Part shown: positions 11,758 to 24,172 of the stretch, in pieces
Position numbering within the stretch: position 1 is the first letter of the stretch
How the letters are laid out: every line of letters starts with the position of its first letter
Assembly (NCBI GenBank): GCA_036852015.1
Contig: JAANDG010000405.1
Location: forward strand, 1-64,000
Source of the DNA: Pelodera strongyloides
Taxonomy: Eukaryota; Nematoda; Chromadorea; Rhabditida; Rhabditidae
DNA length: 64,000 nucleotides
Direction of reading: 5' to 3'
Position numbers and translations under genes: made by a program
Notes under the pieces: generated by a model
What the model was told of the DNA's origin: nothing
Database searches by the model: none
What the model saw: the letters and a program-made list of their open reading frames with translations, nothing else

Positions 11758-13658
11758 ATGAAGTTTCTTGGTGGAGTAGCGCTTGTTTTATTGCTGGTTT
11801 GTTTTACTTGTATTGTTTCAAATTCACGATGTATTCAATGCGAAAAGTCGAGCAGTCGCCGCGGCGAAACGTCGATGGCGTAGTGGTGCAAAAAGCTGTA
11901 GATCCCAGTTGGCACACATGTAGCCCCACCGCGGCGCATCTCCAAACAATGCCCAACGCAGGCGTGTTTGCGGATGCTGAGCATAGAATACAACATAAGT
12001 TACGTTAAAACTTGCACTTCTACGCCAATCCCAGCAATATAGTTCACCCTAAAAAATCATTTTCCAGGGTCTGCTTCATTGCGAAGCAACAAGCGACACC
12101 AGATCCGACATTGCGATTAACCCTGACTTTGACGACGAGTTGTCCCTCCCTACCGAAGTTCCAATCCGTGCAAAGAGACATAATTATGGCTACGGATACC
12201 CTAGCACTGGTAGCTATGGTCCATGGGGTAGCAGCGACAGCTATGGCCCGTGGGGTAGCAGTGATGGCTATGGTCCATGGGGTAGCGGTGCTGCTAGCTA
12301 TGGTCCATGGGGTACGACCACCGGTTGGCCAGTGTATCCCACCACTACCGCCTGGCCGTGGTGGATAAGAGACACCACCGGCACCACCACCACGACCACC
12401 ACCCCCAAGGGACCTCGTCGTGCGTGCTCCCTTTGCAAGCGTGAAGTTGAATCGGAAGAAGAGGACGGCTCAGGCATGTTATCTTAATATTCAAAGCGGA
12501 ATAGCACCCGGTTTTTGAAATGTATTTTGAACGCTGTGTTCCTACGTAGTACATGCAAAAATCAGCGGGATAAAGCGCGAAGTTTTTGTCTAATTATATA
12601 AATTGAATACAACACATAGGAATAAGATTGTCCAAAACATGTTTCAATCGCAGCTATTATACCGCTCTACATGCATATGCAAATCTCTGTGTACTTAGGG
12701 TATTTTCCGCACATACTGAAGCACAACACATGGAAATGTCGTTGTCCCTCATATGTTTCAAAACCACGTGCCGTGCCGCTTTAATAAATGCTTATAGGAC
12801 ATGGATCTGGCGAATATGAGGAATCTTCCGAAGAATATGATGGTTCAGGTTGGTTTTCGATATTTTGCTTTGCAAAGGAGCCGCCTCTTTTACACACAAA
12901 GTGCAGAAACCTCGTGTTATGTCGCTTTAATAATGTTTTGTATAGGGCATGGATCTGGCGAATACGATGAATCATACGAAGAATATGATGGTTCAGGTTG
13001 GTTTTCGAAATTTTCATTTACTAGGTTCCACGTTAGACGCCTCTTCTATATACAAAGAGCAGGAACCACGTGTTATGTCGCTTTAATAATGTTTTGTATA
13101 GGGCATGGATCTGGCGAATACGATGAATCATACGAAGAATATGATGGTTCAGGTTGGTTTTCGAAATTTTCATTTACTAGGTTCCACGTCAGACGCCTCT
13201 TCTATATACAAAGAGCAGGAACCACGTGTTATGTCGCTTTAATAATGTTCTGTATAGGACATGGATCTGGCGAATACGAAGAATCATACGAAGATGACGG
13301 ATCAGGTGATCTTACTTCCTTTACACACACTAGTCTACCTGCGGTAGGAAACAGCTCATGGGATCATGCAGTAGATGTTTTGTCAAGCATAATATTGATT
13401 GTATTTGTTAAAAATAGTTCTGCAGGTTTGTTATAAAAATTTGCGTCGGACCCACGCATAATAGGCTATCACTACAATAGTAGATATCACTTATGATAAG
13501 GTATCTACTGTGTAATGCATAGTGCATATGCATATCATTGATTTATACTACCTTGTTTGTTACAAAAAATATATCTAGGACACGGCTCTGGCGAATCTGA
13601 GGAGTCTTATGAAGATGCTTCCGGACACGGTTCCGGTTACGATGAGGACGACGAGTAA
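11758..13658 (+). CDS. Secreted Gly/acidic repeat protein, probable chondroitin-proteoglycan core
   Basis: Seven exons: 11758-11796, 12068-12473, 12798-12848, 12946-12996, 13102-13152, 13258-13305 and 13579-13658, giving about 241 aa. A TTTTCAG acceptor lies 7 bases before the ATG. Exons 1-2 join into a signal peptide (MKFLGGVALVLLLGLLHCEA). Then follow a furin-like RAKR, four SYGPWG-type repeats, a Thr run and CSLCKR. Exons 3-7 are phase 1-1 mini-exons, each coding one GSGHGSGE-acidic unit. Acidic residues before SG pairs match glycosaminoglycan attachment sites, as in nematode CPG proteins. No sequence homologue was recognised, so the proteoglycan role is inferred. The exon 2 donor is GC rather than GT. 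Confidence 0.82.
12798..13257 (+). repeat. Tandemly duplicated exon-intron units
   Basis: Units start at 12798, 12946 and 13102, with a fourth exon at 13258. Two 156-bp units (12946-13101 and 13102-13257) differ at about two positions, including the introns, so the last duplication is very recent. The 148-bp first unit is more diverged. Confidence 0.93.
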
Positions 13659-15113
13659 AATAAAATAAATGTTATGTGCCAAGGATGGTTGGGACAATCA
13701 CCTAAACAATATCATCTTGTTTCTCAGCGTATGCAACCTAGTCCTCGCTTATGTCACTTCAAACATGCACTTCAATATATTATACAGCAGTATTATCTAC
13801 AGTTAATAAATATTTACTAACATATATTTGTGCCTTCACAGTTTCTGTCAAGGAATCAGCATTGTTAGCAAAGAATCTTATAAATCGTTAATCGGAAAAC
13901 AACATCGTGTACTTCTCTTTAGATAATGCATTGGTGCGAACAACCTAAAACCAAAAAAGAACTTCAGAAAATAATAATAAAGCTGTATGAGAATAGTACG
14001 AATGAGAAAACGAATGAATGAGGACAAAAACACCTTCCGCATCAAGAGGGTGAATCCATGATATTATAACTGAAACGTAAAATAGTTCAGATGGCACCTT
14101 AGGCTTATAATTCTAAGAAAACGTTATTGAATTAGAAAATCACTTTTCTACTTTTCTCAACAATGACTACTAGCTCTATTGCAATTGCTTTCTTCATGGT
14201 AATTATTACGTTTTTTCGACTTTCCATTTTTATTTTGTTTTGTCATTTGTCATTGCTAAATTGTTGCTCTAAGTAAGGAAACAATTTCCTTGAAAAACTA
14301 AGGAAGGTCGCGCACCGTGTTTCCGAAAGAAATGAACCAGATTACTGTATTTTTTAGATTTCGATAAACTTCTTAAACTCCAACGCGGTGAATGTTCACA
14401 AATTTATTAAGTGCACAGGCTCGATGGCTTGCGTAAACGAAACTACATGGTATGTACTAATTGCTATAATATAATTAAACCATATTTGTTTGTGCGTTGC
14501 GCGGCGCATGCCTGGCGCGATAATTTCGCGCGTCAAGAGTATGGAGAACGGCCGCGAGGCGCGCAAATATACGTAGTTTTTTTTTAAACGTAAAAATTCA
14601 AAAAGTTTTCATTAATAATTGTATACGAAGAAAAGTTCTGACTTTTAGGAATTGGTTTCTGGAAACGCAACGTAAAGCGCAATTAATTTTGGACCTTGCC
14701 TATATGGAGCTGAGTGGTCCGGTATTTGTCGACATGCATGTTTTTATATAATTATTTTCTTTTGCGTCTTTATGTAGTAATCATAGATCAGCTACTCTAA
14801 TCAAAACATTAGGTAATCACGACCGCATGGGACACGAAAGCGCTTTAAATAAAATGCGTATTAATTCACTTCCATATCACAGACTACTTTACTGATAGAG
14901 AAAATAGTAAAACTAAAATATTTTTTTTAAGAAATAAACAAGAAGTGCAAGACTTGACAAAGACCCGTGAACTTTTATGTACGGACGATACGTTTAGTGG
15001 TTTCATATTCGATAATGTCGACTCCAAATGGGACATGTTTTGCGCATGGAATGGCGAGTTTCTACTTTCTTGCAAGCTTTGCTCAAAATTTGGTTTTACC
15101 GGTGGCAATCCCC

Positions 15114-15235
15114 GAATTTGACATTTGACACGTCATTTGACACTTGACACTCGCGTGTCACTTGACACTTGACACTCGCGTGTCACTTGACACTTGACAC
15201 TTATCTACTGACTTTGTCACTTGACATACAAGAAG
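15114..15235. repeat. Short tandem repeat of TTGACAC/CGCGTGTC units
   Basis: CACTTGACACTCGCGTGTC repeats twice exactly, flanked by further CACTTGACA units. Each unit contains the short inverted pair GACAC...GTGTC. Confidence 0.8.
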
Positions 15236-16925
15236 ACACTGACACTGGTGTACAATCAATGGGAATGATGTTTTCCATCACACTTTCAAAAATGTCCACC
15301 TCTTCCCAACAGTTCCCAACATATCAATTTTACTCCCGTTTTAGGTGGAGGAGTTCAGTCTTCATGTATAATTGCACCGCCAATGAATCAACATAGAATA
15401 TTGAACTCAACTAGTGGCTCGTTTATCGTTGTCCAGAAACGATATTGGGCTGAAAAGGTGGACTAATAATTATTAGAATCTTCTATAACTTCCTGAGAGG
15501 TGGCTGAAGCCTCTCGAAGAACTTCAGATCGGCAGGTAGAGAGGGAGAAAGGGAGAGAGAGTATACAGACAAAGAAAGAGAATACAGGGAGAGAGAGAGA
15601 GAATTAGGAGAGAGCGTAATACTAATCCAACGTCGTCATTGGCTCACAATGAGTTTTGCTCCGAATCGCGCCTTGAAGCCCCAAGCTTGAAGCTTGAGAC
15701 TCCAAAACCATGATTCTTTCACTTCAGCTAAAAGAAGTTCGTTCGAAACTGGGTTGCGGCACGCTGGATCAACAATATACAGTAAGTCTAGATGATGAAA
15801 TAAGCTGAATATTGCTAATTTACTATTCAAAGAATACCTTTTGTTCATTCTTCTATTTTTTCAGTCTGGCGAACTGCTTCTATGTAGACGCGACTGTACC
15901 CAGGCTGGAATGGGAATCATACTGTATCTAATTAGCCTCGTTTCAATATTGTACTCGACATGTTTTCTATGCAATCGACAACCGCAGCATCAATAAAATT
16001 ATTGAATTCAATAAATTGCATTCAATTTTTAGTTCAACTATTTTTTCTCGATAACAGCCGGATTTTCACCATGCAGAGTATGCCAACTGTGCAACACTGC
16101 GCGATTTTTAGTCCAATTAAATTAATTTTCAAACAACATTGTTGTCACAACAAACGTTACTGAAACCGGCTGTTATATCGCTTTGGACTTGTAAACATAT
16201 TATCACTCTATCCGAGAGAGCATGTCTGGGTTTACCCCCTTCGTTAGGTAAATATTGACTTGTTTATTTATTTAGCTGAATTGTTCAATGCTTACATTTT
16301 GCATCTTATTTTGAGAAAAACAAAGCGATATGACCCGGCGTGGCTTGTGATTTTGCACGGTTTACGACCAATATTTTATTTCGTCAGATTTGAGTTGCGC
16401 AACGCAATGTGCAGGAAAGGGGGATGCCCACTTTTCAGACAATCTCAAACATTTATATTTGTGTAAACTTCACTCAATCTTTCATTGTCTACTTTTGTTT
16501 CTCTCGAAAAGGTCCTTTTCTTTTTCCTCGAAAGTTTATTTATTTATTTTCCTTTTGATTCAATTTCCCCTTTGTAAAATTAATATACATATTTTAAGTT
16601 TAGTTTTTTTTGCAGTTCAGTTTTGGTACTTTATTCCAGTTTGCAAGTATTTTTTAATATTGCTTACTTTATTTTCTATAATTTGAAAATCAATACATGA
16701 CCCCAGCTGATATTAGAAACGTTCTCTTCTCTTGTTCTTTTTCTCTGATAAGAGTATAAGAGGTTATATATAGGAAAAGCATCGCATATTTTTGGTTGCG
16801 CGTTAGCCAAGTTAGAGCAAGAAAAAAGGTTCTTACAAAATTGTTTAGAAAGAGGCTCGTAAAATAGTATACGTTTTCTGCAAAACCCACAGTTAAATTG
16901 AAAATAGCTTTGAAAAATATTTAAA

Positions 16926-17180
16926 AATCCGGGTGGTCCAATGGCAGAGCGTTCGACTCTACCGCAATCGACCCGCGTTTGATTCCGGGCAGTGACAACT
17001 TTGAAACCACCTCCCGGAGAGGGAATCATGGGCGATCCCTCCTGGCCCTAGCTCGAAGATGTCGAGCTATTTGTCATCTGTAACTTGTCACCTGCTGCTC
17101 AGGATCTATGCGGAACATGTCAGAAGCAGAACTTTGAATTTGAACTTGAACCCCCTTGAAAAAAGGTGCTTGTAGCGTAA
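16926..17180 (+). mobile_element. tRNA-derived SINE-like element
   Basis: The head has a box-A-like TGGTCCAATGG and a box-B-like GTTTGATTCCG spaced as in a tRNA, but no foldable acceptor stem. The body is non-tRNA sequence (CTCGAAGATGTCGAGCTA is itself a short hairpin) and ends near GAACTTGAACCCCCTTGAA. Only one copy is in this window. Confidence 0.5.
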
Positions 17181-17624
17181 ATTTTTTATTTAAATAGCGA
17201 TAGCACTTGCAGCAGAGGAAATTATCCGCCAAACAAGATCCACATATGTACATCTAGAATCACAATAATCTGACAATAGTAAAAAAGTCGTTTTTTTTTA
17301 TCGCAGAACTAAACTCTAAAGTTAGTGTTAGCAGCATGCGCTAACTGGGAAAGCCTAAATATTTATATTTAATTGACACAAGAAAAAAAGTTCTTACAAC
17401 TGATATGATAAACATTTTACATGCTGCATAATATCTTCTAAGTAAGTCTCCATTGATTTCTCTATCGAAATTTCTTTGTTTCTCAAGAAAATTCTCTCTT
17501 GCAATTAAATTTTTGAGGCCATGAGCCCAGAAGATAACACGTTTTTTCCACATGCATCTTTTAATTGCGGAACTGCTAATTCAGAATATTATCAATTTAC
17601 TAATTATCATAATTTTAGTACAAC

Positions 17625-20600
17625 ATGGAGGCTGATCAGCATATTGAAGGGCAGCATATTGAAGGAGTGAGTTCCGGTCGCTGTAATACATACACTTTGG
17701 TGCGATGTCCAAAAGAATCCACATTGTATTCTGTCAAGGAGGATATACCTAAAGAAATCTTTCGATTTAGGAAGGAGGTATGATCGCATGATCCTAAAAC
17801 CTGTCACCTGTGTACCAACTATGATGCAAAAATGCGCGGCGAATGCGCCAAACATTCGCCAAACATCGACTGTCCGTAGCTGTGCCATCTACTTATTGCA
17901 GCGAGCATTCTGTTAACTTATCGCTGCAACGCCGCGCTGTGGCGGCATGCACGCGTCAACATTTGCCTACGGAAATGACCTCATTCGAGGGTGAATTCCC
18001 ATGTAGTCGTAGTGTATGCAAACGAAAGTGAGCTACTGCGCGAACTTTATTCCATTTATATTCATTTGCATACGACATATAGGACCTCAGTTTTCCGACG
18101 TACATTTCAAACACCGTCTGTTGTATTGCTTTAAAAAAACCACTGATATAATTTCAGTTGATCATTTGCGAGCCCGTGGCAGGCACATCGACCCTATTAA
18201 CTGTTCAGAAGGATACACCACATCGTGTAGCAGTTCTGAACAGGCGATTGCCCAAAGTCATACTATTCATGAACTTCAGCACACCGTAAGTTACACATCT
18301 TATTATATAAAGGAGAAGAGTTTACTTTTTTGTTTGTGTGAACATAACGAAATCTGTTCATAAAGAAAATTTTCTATTGGCATAGAGCATACAAAATCTT
18401 TGCCGCTGGCGAGGTTCGAACCCACAGCAGCGCACAACCTCTCGATTCATAGTCCAACGCTCTACCTGTTAAACTATGCTAGCTTATCACAAGAATAATA
18501 ATCTGCCCAACATACAACACCTTCAATGGCAAATTTGCATGGTAGCATTAGTCGTGTGGAGATCCAAACTGATTATTATACGTTTCCACAATCAGAGACG
18601 CGTGAATGTGTGGGAGGAGAAAGAGACGAGAGTTAAATTTTTAATTGTAGCAATTCTTTTTTAAATAGGGAAACAATCGGCCGAAGGCCGATTCCTCCAG
18701 TCGGAGAAGAGCCCGTAGGGCTCTTCGAACGGCTGGTTCTTCAATAAATTCAAAAAGTAAAAACTTTACAAAAAAAAATCCAGCCAACCGGATTCGAACC
18801 AGTGACCTAAGGATAGCTGCGACTCTACAGTCCTCCGCTCTACCAACTGAGCTATGGCTGGAATGTGAATGGGGCTCTCGAGGGGAGTTGACGTCTATGA
18901 GTCTTCATTTTCAGGGTTGTTTCGATGAAGGTGAATCAGAGTCGCATAATTGTAACGGAAGATGAGAGGATTCACATATATGAAATGCAAAAGAACGGCA
19001 ATGTAAAGGTACGATATTTTTGCAACTACCTCTTGATATTACACTTTTTACCTATGTAAACATTACTTCATTAGTTGTAAATTGTGAAATCAATGCATTA
19101 AAAGTTCAAAAATCCGATAAAATCCGGTGGTGCGCAGCGAAAACCTTGGGGGCTATTGGATGAAAAATGCGGAACTCGATGTAGAATCAGAAAAAAATTT
19201 GCGGCGACTTCGCGTTGCCGCCCTAACTTCGCCTGATTTTCTGGAAAGGTGCGCTCGCGAGAATTTGGCGGCGGAGACATAGAAAGAGAAAGAGAGAGAG
19301 AGAGAGAGAGACGTAGACATATGGAGGAAAACTTCCTTTGCGCGGACCAGAGCCATTAAAAAGTATACTTTAAAGAGTATTTTAGAAACTACATTCTATC
19401 GAAGAGGTTCCTTCGGGTTGCACCAAACAAATGGATTTATGTCCGAACAAAACCAGCCCACTGATCGCATACCCGACTTCAACGATCACTGGCAAGGTAG
19501 GTTGAAAACAGCGCATACCACAGGAGAACTCCGCGTCTTCGCCACACAAAAAAGGAAGGCCCGCGCGGGGGTGCGCGAATTTTAATGGCGTACGTATGGC
19601 GGTCTCAGAGCGCAATTGGGGCGCGCATACGTGGTTCACCTGCCGCGGCTCCTAAAAAAGTGCCCCATACTTACGCATTCTGGAGTTGAATGTCCTTTCG
19701 CGCACCAGTAGCACACCTATGCGCATCCTATACGCGGCGCACCCGCCTAGGTGGGATGGGCGGCACCGCTGCGGCGAGCCCTCTTTTTTCGCGCGGCAAT
19801 GGCGCCAAGTTTAAGTTTGAACCTGCTGATTAGAAAGAGACTGCCGCACCAATAAAAAACAGGTCAGCTCACTGTAATAACGACTGCAGCAGCTGCAGCG
19901 AACAATGTGAGACCGCAAGCAAGTACTGCTAACCTTTTCAGGTTCAAATTTACGACACGTCAATCATGGACTCAGTTTCCGTGTTCAAAGCTCACGACAA
20001 TCCTATTGCATGCCTGAAGTTCAACTACGATGGGACGAAGCTTGCGTCTGTTTCTACCAAGGGCACCATTATCCGGGTGTTTAGCATTGATTTGGTAAGC
20101 TTTACTTAGCGTTGCTCTCCCTGAGCCTAAGCCTAAGCCTAAGCTGCACGATAACAAAATTTGCTGTCTTGTATGGCTGGCCGTCGTCGGGCTAGGGCTC
20201 GTTTCGCACAATAGGTTATATGCGTCACGTCGGGTAGACACCTATCTTCGACGTACCAAAACTTCTCATCGGAGTACAGTAACATGCGGTTGCCAATTTC
20301 GGTTGCAGGAGGAAATGTGCTTGACAGCTAAACTCGGCCAAAAGAAAACTTAACAATACCTGTACTGTGAATTTACATAGCTATAGTTTACTTGTTAGCT
20401 AATAAAGTCTTTTTTTTATTTCAGAATACCGAGAGCGTCACGAAAATCCACGAGTTTCGTCAGGGCCTCATGCCGAGCTCGGTGTCTAGCCTATCGTTCA
20501 GTGTCTGCTCATCTCTACTCTCGCTCACAAGCGCTTCATATGCTAATCTGAATACTGTACAAATATTCAAATTGCAAAGCAAAGAGGAGATAGCTGAAGA

Positions 20601-21311
20601 AGAAGTAAGTTCGTTCTAAGAAACCTCACGTCATGATTTTTTCGCGACCTAGGCATTTTTTACAGTGACTATTTTTTCGGTGTACCGAATGCCGGCACCG
20701 CAAAGAAACCACCTAGGCTGGCACTTGACAGCCGGGCCGTATCCCTCGTACCTTCATGGTATCCTACAAGCGTACAAGCCGTATCAACCCGTGAATGTAT
20801 AATCACTGTAATTTACATAGTAATTACAGGAATCGCGTGCCGCAGCAAGTTGGTATTGCTACATACGCAATGCTACTGTCGGTGTGCCGCTGCCCACCGT
20901 TTTCTATTCTGCGACACTGCCCAAGGAGGCCAGCAACTGCGTGGCATCCCTTCCGCACATTGGACGGGAGACGAAGCTCGTAGCCGTGTGTGATAATGGT
21001 ATGCTAATTTTCTTTGAATTTGCTTCTCATGAATTTATGAACAAATAGTTGTCGCGGCGGCCGCTCTCTGAAAAGACCGTACGCGAACATTTTACGCGGT
21101 CACAAAGCTTTTCTTGTATAATGGCGAATGAAGCTGCTAATCAGAGGAAGGCTTACGAAGGACGAGATAATTGAAAGAAACAGCCGCAGCCGCAAGGTTC
21201 AGCACGAAATTTATGTAACTTGCAAACTGTTTAGGCATGGTCTATCGCTACGGTATTCCGACTGAACGCGGAGAGTGCGTACTTGAGAATGAAAGTCGGG
21301 TGAATCTCTGA
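17625..21311 (+). CDS. PROPPIN (ATG18/WIPI) family phosphoinositide-binding WD-repeat protein
   Basis: Seven exons: 17625-17777, 18158-18285, 18915-19008, 19942-20094, 20425-20604, 20830-20998 and 21235-21311, about 317 aa, with consistent phases. PROPPINs are seven-bladed propellers that bind PI3P on autophagosome precursors. Family landmarks: PVVSMKVNQSRIIVTEDERIHIYEM (blade 2/3), FKAHDNPIACLKFNYDGTKLASVS, FRQG in blade 5-6, LNTVQIFKL, and GMVYRYGIPTERGEC near the end. The usual FRRG lipid-binding motif reads FRQG here. The protein is shorter than ATG-18 and begins inside the first blade, so an upstream exon may be missing. Which subfamily (ATG-18 or EPG-6) is unresolved. Introns hold a SINE, twin hairpins and a tRNA-Tyr. 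Confidence 0.85.
18303..18482 (-). mobile_element. tRNA-like SINE unit, copy 1
   Basis: Minus-strand tRNA-like head (TAGAGCGTTGGACT..., GGGTTCGAACC) followed by a body also present at 55.6-56.0 kb (ATGCTCT...GAAGAATTTTCTTTATGAA and CTTCTCCTTTATATAA). The head has A and B boxes and a T arm but a poorly paired acceptor stem, so it is a derived element rather than a functional tRNA. Confidence 0.65.
18666..18738 (-). repeat. Twin-hairpin repeat, copy 1
   Basis: AATCGGCC-GAA-GGCCGATT and GAAGAGCCC-GTA-GGGCTCTTC are adjacent perfect hairpins with 3-base loops. The second has an outer CCAGTCG/CGGCTGG stem. The same block occurs inverted at 55231-55298 and 55430-55497. Confidence 0.9.
18779..18862 (-). 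tRNA. tRNA-Tyr(GTA) with 10-base intron
   Basis: 84 bases. The TCCAGCC/GGCTGGA acceptor stem pairs fully; D arm AGCTC...GAGC; anticodon stem GAGGA/TCCTT around CT-GTA-GA; T arm CTGGTTCGAATCCGG. Ten extra bases (AGTCGCAGCT) lie one base 3' of the anticodon, where eukaryotic tRNA-Tyr introns sit. It lies antisense in intron 3 of the PROPPIN gene. Confidence 0.95.
19557..19805. repeat. GC-rich dispersed repeat block, copy 1
   Basis: Rich in GCGCAC/GTGCGC, with CTGCCGCGGCTCCTAAAAAAG and CCCTCTTTTTTCGCGCG signatures. Related blocks occur at about 31990-32345, 33596-33712, 34113-34336, 34536-34670, 37843-38170 and 54662-54915. All are in introns or intergenic DNA, so the long frames they create are not genes. 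Confidence 0.75.
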
Positions 21312-24172
21312 GAAGCAGGCTCACAAAGAGGAAGAAGATGAGAGATATAACAAATCCCTTTGAAGAGGTCTAACAATTTGTTATTATGAACGTATCTTGA
21401 ACCCGCATTCCCATGTTTTCCATGCAAATTTTTGAGCGGTTACTCAGGATTTTCTAAAGTCATTTGCAAAATCAACATACGTTTCACAGACCGCCTTAAT
21501 ACGGTCATATGGCAAAACTATCATGAAACCCTAGAGGACTGCGCAGTAGTTGCTGTAGCTCGAGAACGTTTTCGTGGCCAGCCCTCTTACAATTAATTGT
21601 ACATTCTACATTTAAACACTTACTTTTCCTATACAGTAAGACATTGTTATTTTTTCTATCAGAATAGTTTTGTACAGTAGCTTGTAACTAGTCCTTGCAA
21701 ATAGTTATTTTATTAACCATAAGTCATAAGTCATAAGCACTGCAGCGCTTATTTTGTAATATAGCAATGGTAGACGTTTCCTTGCTCTACTAGCCATACT
21801 TGATCACAGATTTTAGTGAATAGTTTTAGTGACATTCCGGTTAGGCTTACATTTTACGTGTTGTCTGCATCAATAAAGTTACTAATTACTATTGTAGTCA
21901 TTAGGAACTTTTATCTTCGTCCCGCTTAGCTCCATTTGCTTCACTCTTTTTTCTCCTACCTCCCGCGGGAGGGACTTGGGTTGGGAGATTACTCCCGCTT
22001 TCGTGCATACGGCAACTGGGATACGGTTACTACTGTGACGCTTTCCCCCGGTATCTAATGTTTCCTTTGAAATTCCCACTTGGGCTGGGAAGATGACTGT
22101 ATTACAGGTAAAATTCGCAATATCCCGAATGTTTTTCTTTGTCGATTATATGAAGCGTTTCTTATCATTTAAAGTGTTTCTATGAATAATTATGAATGTT
22201 TTGGTAATGTTTTGTGCCTCTCACATTTCCCACCTTGCCATGTTAATTCTACTTTCTGCTGAATTGCGATAATAGTTTGTTAATGTTAATTTATTCATGT
22301 TATCGATTAGCTTTTGTTAGTGTTCTCATAGTTATCAATTCACAAATTGTGCAAGTACGGTTGGATTTTCACGACAAGTAAAACAGTGCAATCTCAATGA
22401 ACTATCATGTTCTACTAACGCTTTATTTTGTTTTCGCGTTGTTTTTGATTAGTTCACGCTTGTAAATACTGCTGTATAAAGTTTTTGTTTTGTTTTCAAT
22501 GCAACGAATATAAAATACTTGGCTTTGGTGTTGTGACGTTTGAGCTGTAAGTTGTGACAGTCTAGACCTAGACATCTAGATACCAGAAGCTACAGTAATT
22601 AGTATACATACATAAAGGCCAATGCGTGCCTAAGATGCCCTGCACATATATTAAAGCGAAGTACTGGCCGGTTTTTGAAACGCATCGAGCACACCAGCAT
22701 TTTTAACTGGCTTATGCAAATGACCATAAATTAGAATAAAAAATCGAGCCCAATGTGTGCATGGCATGGTATGATCGTGTATGTATGAGTATAGTATGTG
22801 TATGTAGTACAATGTATGTCGTGTGAATATAAACTACAAAATATTAAATATAACCTATTCAGTTATCAGGAAACCTAACTTCTATCTATTCATTTGTTCT
22901 TTTTGAACTTTGAAAGTGATCGCTGATTTCTCTTTTATTTCCATTTGCATCAGCACTCTTATCTCTATAAAAAAATTACAATTCAGTCTTGTGAGAATTT
23001 TCAACAGTTTCATAGAACTGTGGTCTCTGCTGAAAAAAGAAAAACATTCCATTTCCTTTGTTCAATTAATAAGTTTATCTTTTTAATCCGATTTTCGAAG
23101 TTCCATGCAAACCGGATTCTCTCTAATAAAACTGACACCGTTACTAGTTCTTGGTTAGTACTTATGTATTGTTGATTTGGCATATGTACGTTAGCAATTA
23201 ATTTCACTTTCGCTTTCTTTACCCTTTGATAGAGGATTTATAAGCACGTTCTCCCATGGAAAGTGTCCCGTGGCCGTTCGTAAGCACTTTCACTTTCTAT
23301 AGGTCCCATGTATAATAATTATCCATCTGCCTGAAACGTAGAAACAGACCATACGCATACGGTACCTCTAATTCCTTAGAAAGTGAAAGTCCTCATGAAC
23401 GGCCATTGGGCGCTTTCCAAGGGGAAGAAAGTGCTCATAGATAATCTCTCAGATCCTTTCAACTTTTTGAGAAAATATGTGAATTTTGATGTACTAGGAC
23501 AAGGTGTCCCAGCCCAGCTGACATATTTGCTTCTAACTCATTTTGAGGAGTTGCTCTCTTCCTATGCATCCATAAGAAGTCTTAATTTGCACTTAAAATA
23601 GTAGATGAACTTTTTATTTGTCAGTTCCGCTAAAAACCTTCTATATTTATCATTTTTTGTAGTCAGTCACCTGTACTTGGTGTCTTATCTAATTAATTCC
23701 TTTCCTGCTAAAGGGATTATTGCAACGGTGCACAACGACCTTTGAAACCCTAATTGTGACATTCTAAAGTTAAATCATAAATCATAACTTTTAAACAGTT
23801 GAAATTCGCCTCATACCCAACTGGTCCTCCGACATTTCCCAGCATGTTGCCCGCCAGTTCTTGAAACATATCATCGAGTACACCTGCATCCTTAAGCAGC
23901 TTATGCAAATGAACATAAATTAGAATAAAAAAAATCGAGCTAAATTCGAGTAAATTAGCATAAATGTGTAAGAATTCAGTTGTCTACGATGCGTTTCAAA
24001 AACGGGGCGGTATTTCGCTTTAAGAAATTTTGCAAACGAACATTCCAGCTTATTTAGATTATGTTTAGAAACATACCCACGCACACGTACTACTACTATT
24101 AATTTCCTTTCAGAGTTTTGTGGGATTCATACAACCTAACCACAACGAATTATTACAGATATAAATATAAAT
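21312..24172. other. Intergenic region
   Basis: No exon chain could be built. It contains two copies of a MITE family with GCGAAATACCGGCC-type ends (about 22648-22755 partial; 23858-24022). The probable poly(A) region of the PROPPIN gene is near 21870 (CAATAAAG). Confidence 0.5.

Larger units (their letters stand above)
13659..17624. other. Intergenic region rich in repeats
   Basis: AT-rich DNA with no supported gene. It has a (TTGACAC)-type tandem block at 15120-15235, a GA-rich microsatellite at 15537-15612, degenerate MITE-like sequence ending in ATATCGCTTT near 16065-16185, and a tRNA-derived SINE-like unit near 16926-17180. Isolated short frames lack splice and family support. Confidence 0.5.

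Noticed and set aside
13920..14170. Possible extra exons after the proteoglycan-like gene
   Set aside because: The last exon ends with a stop followed by AATAAA; downstream frames are short and AT-rich.
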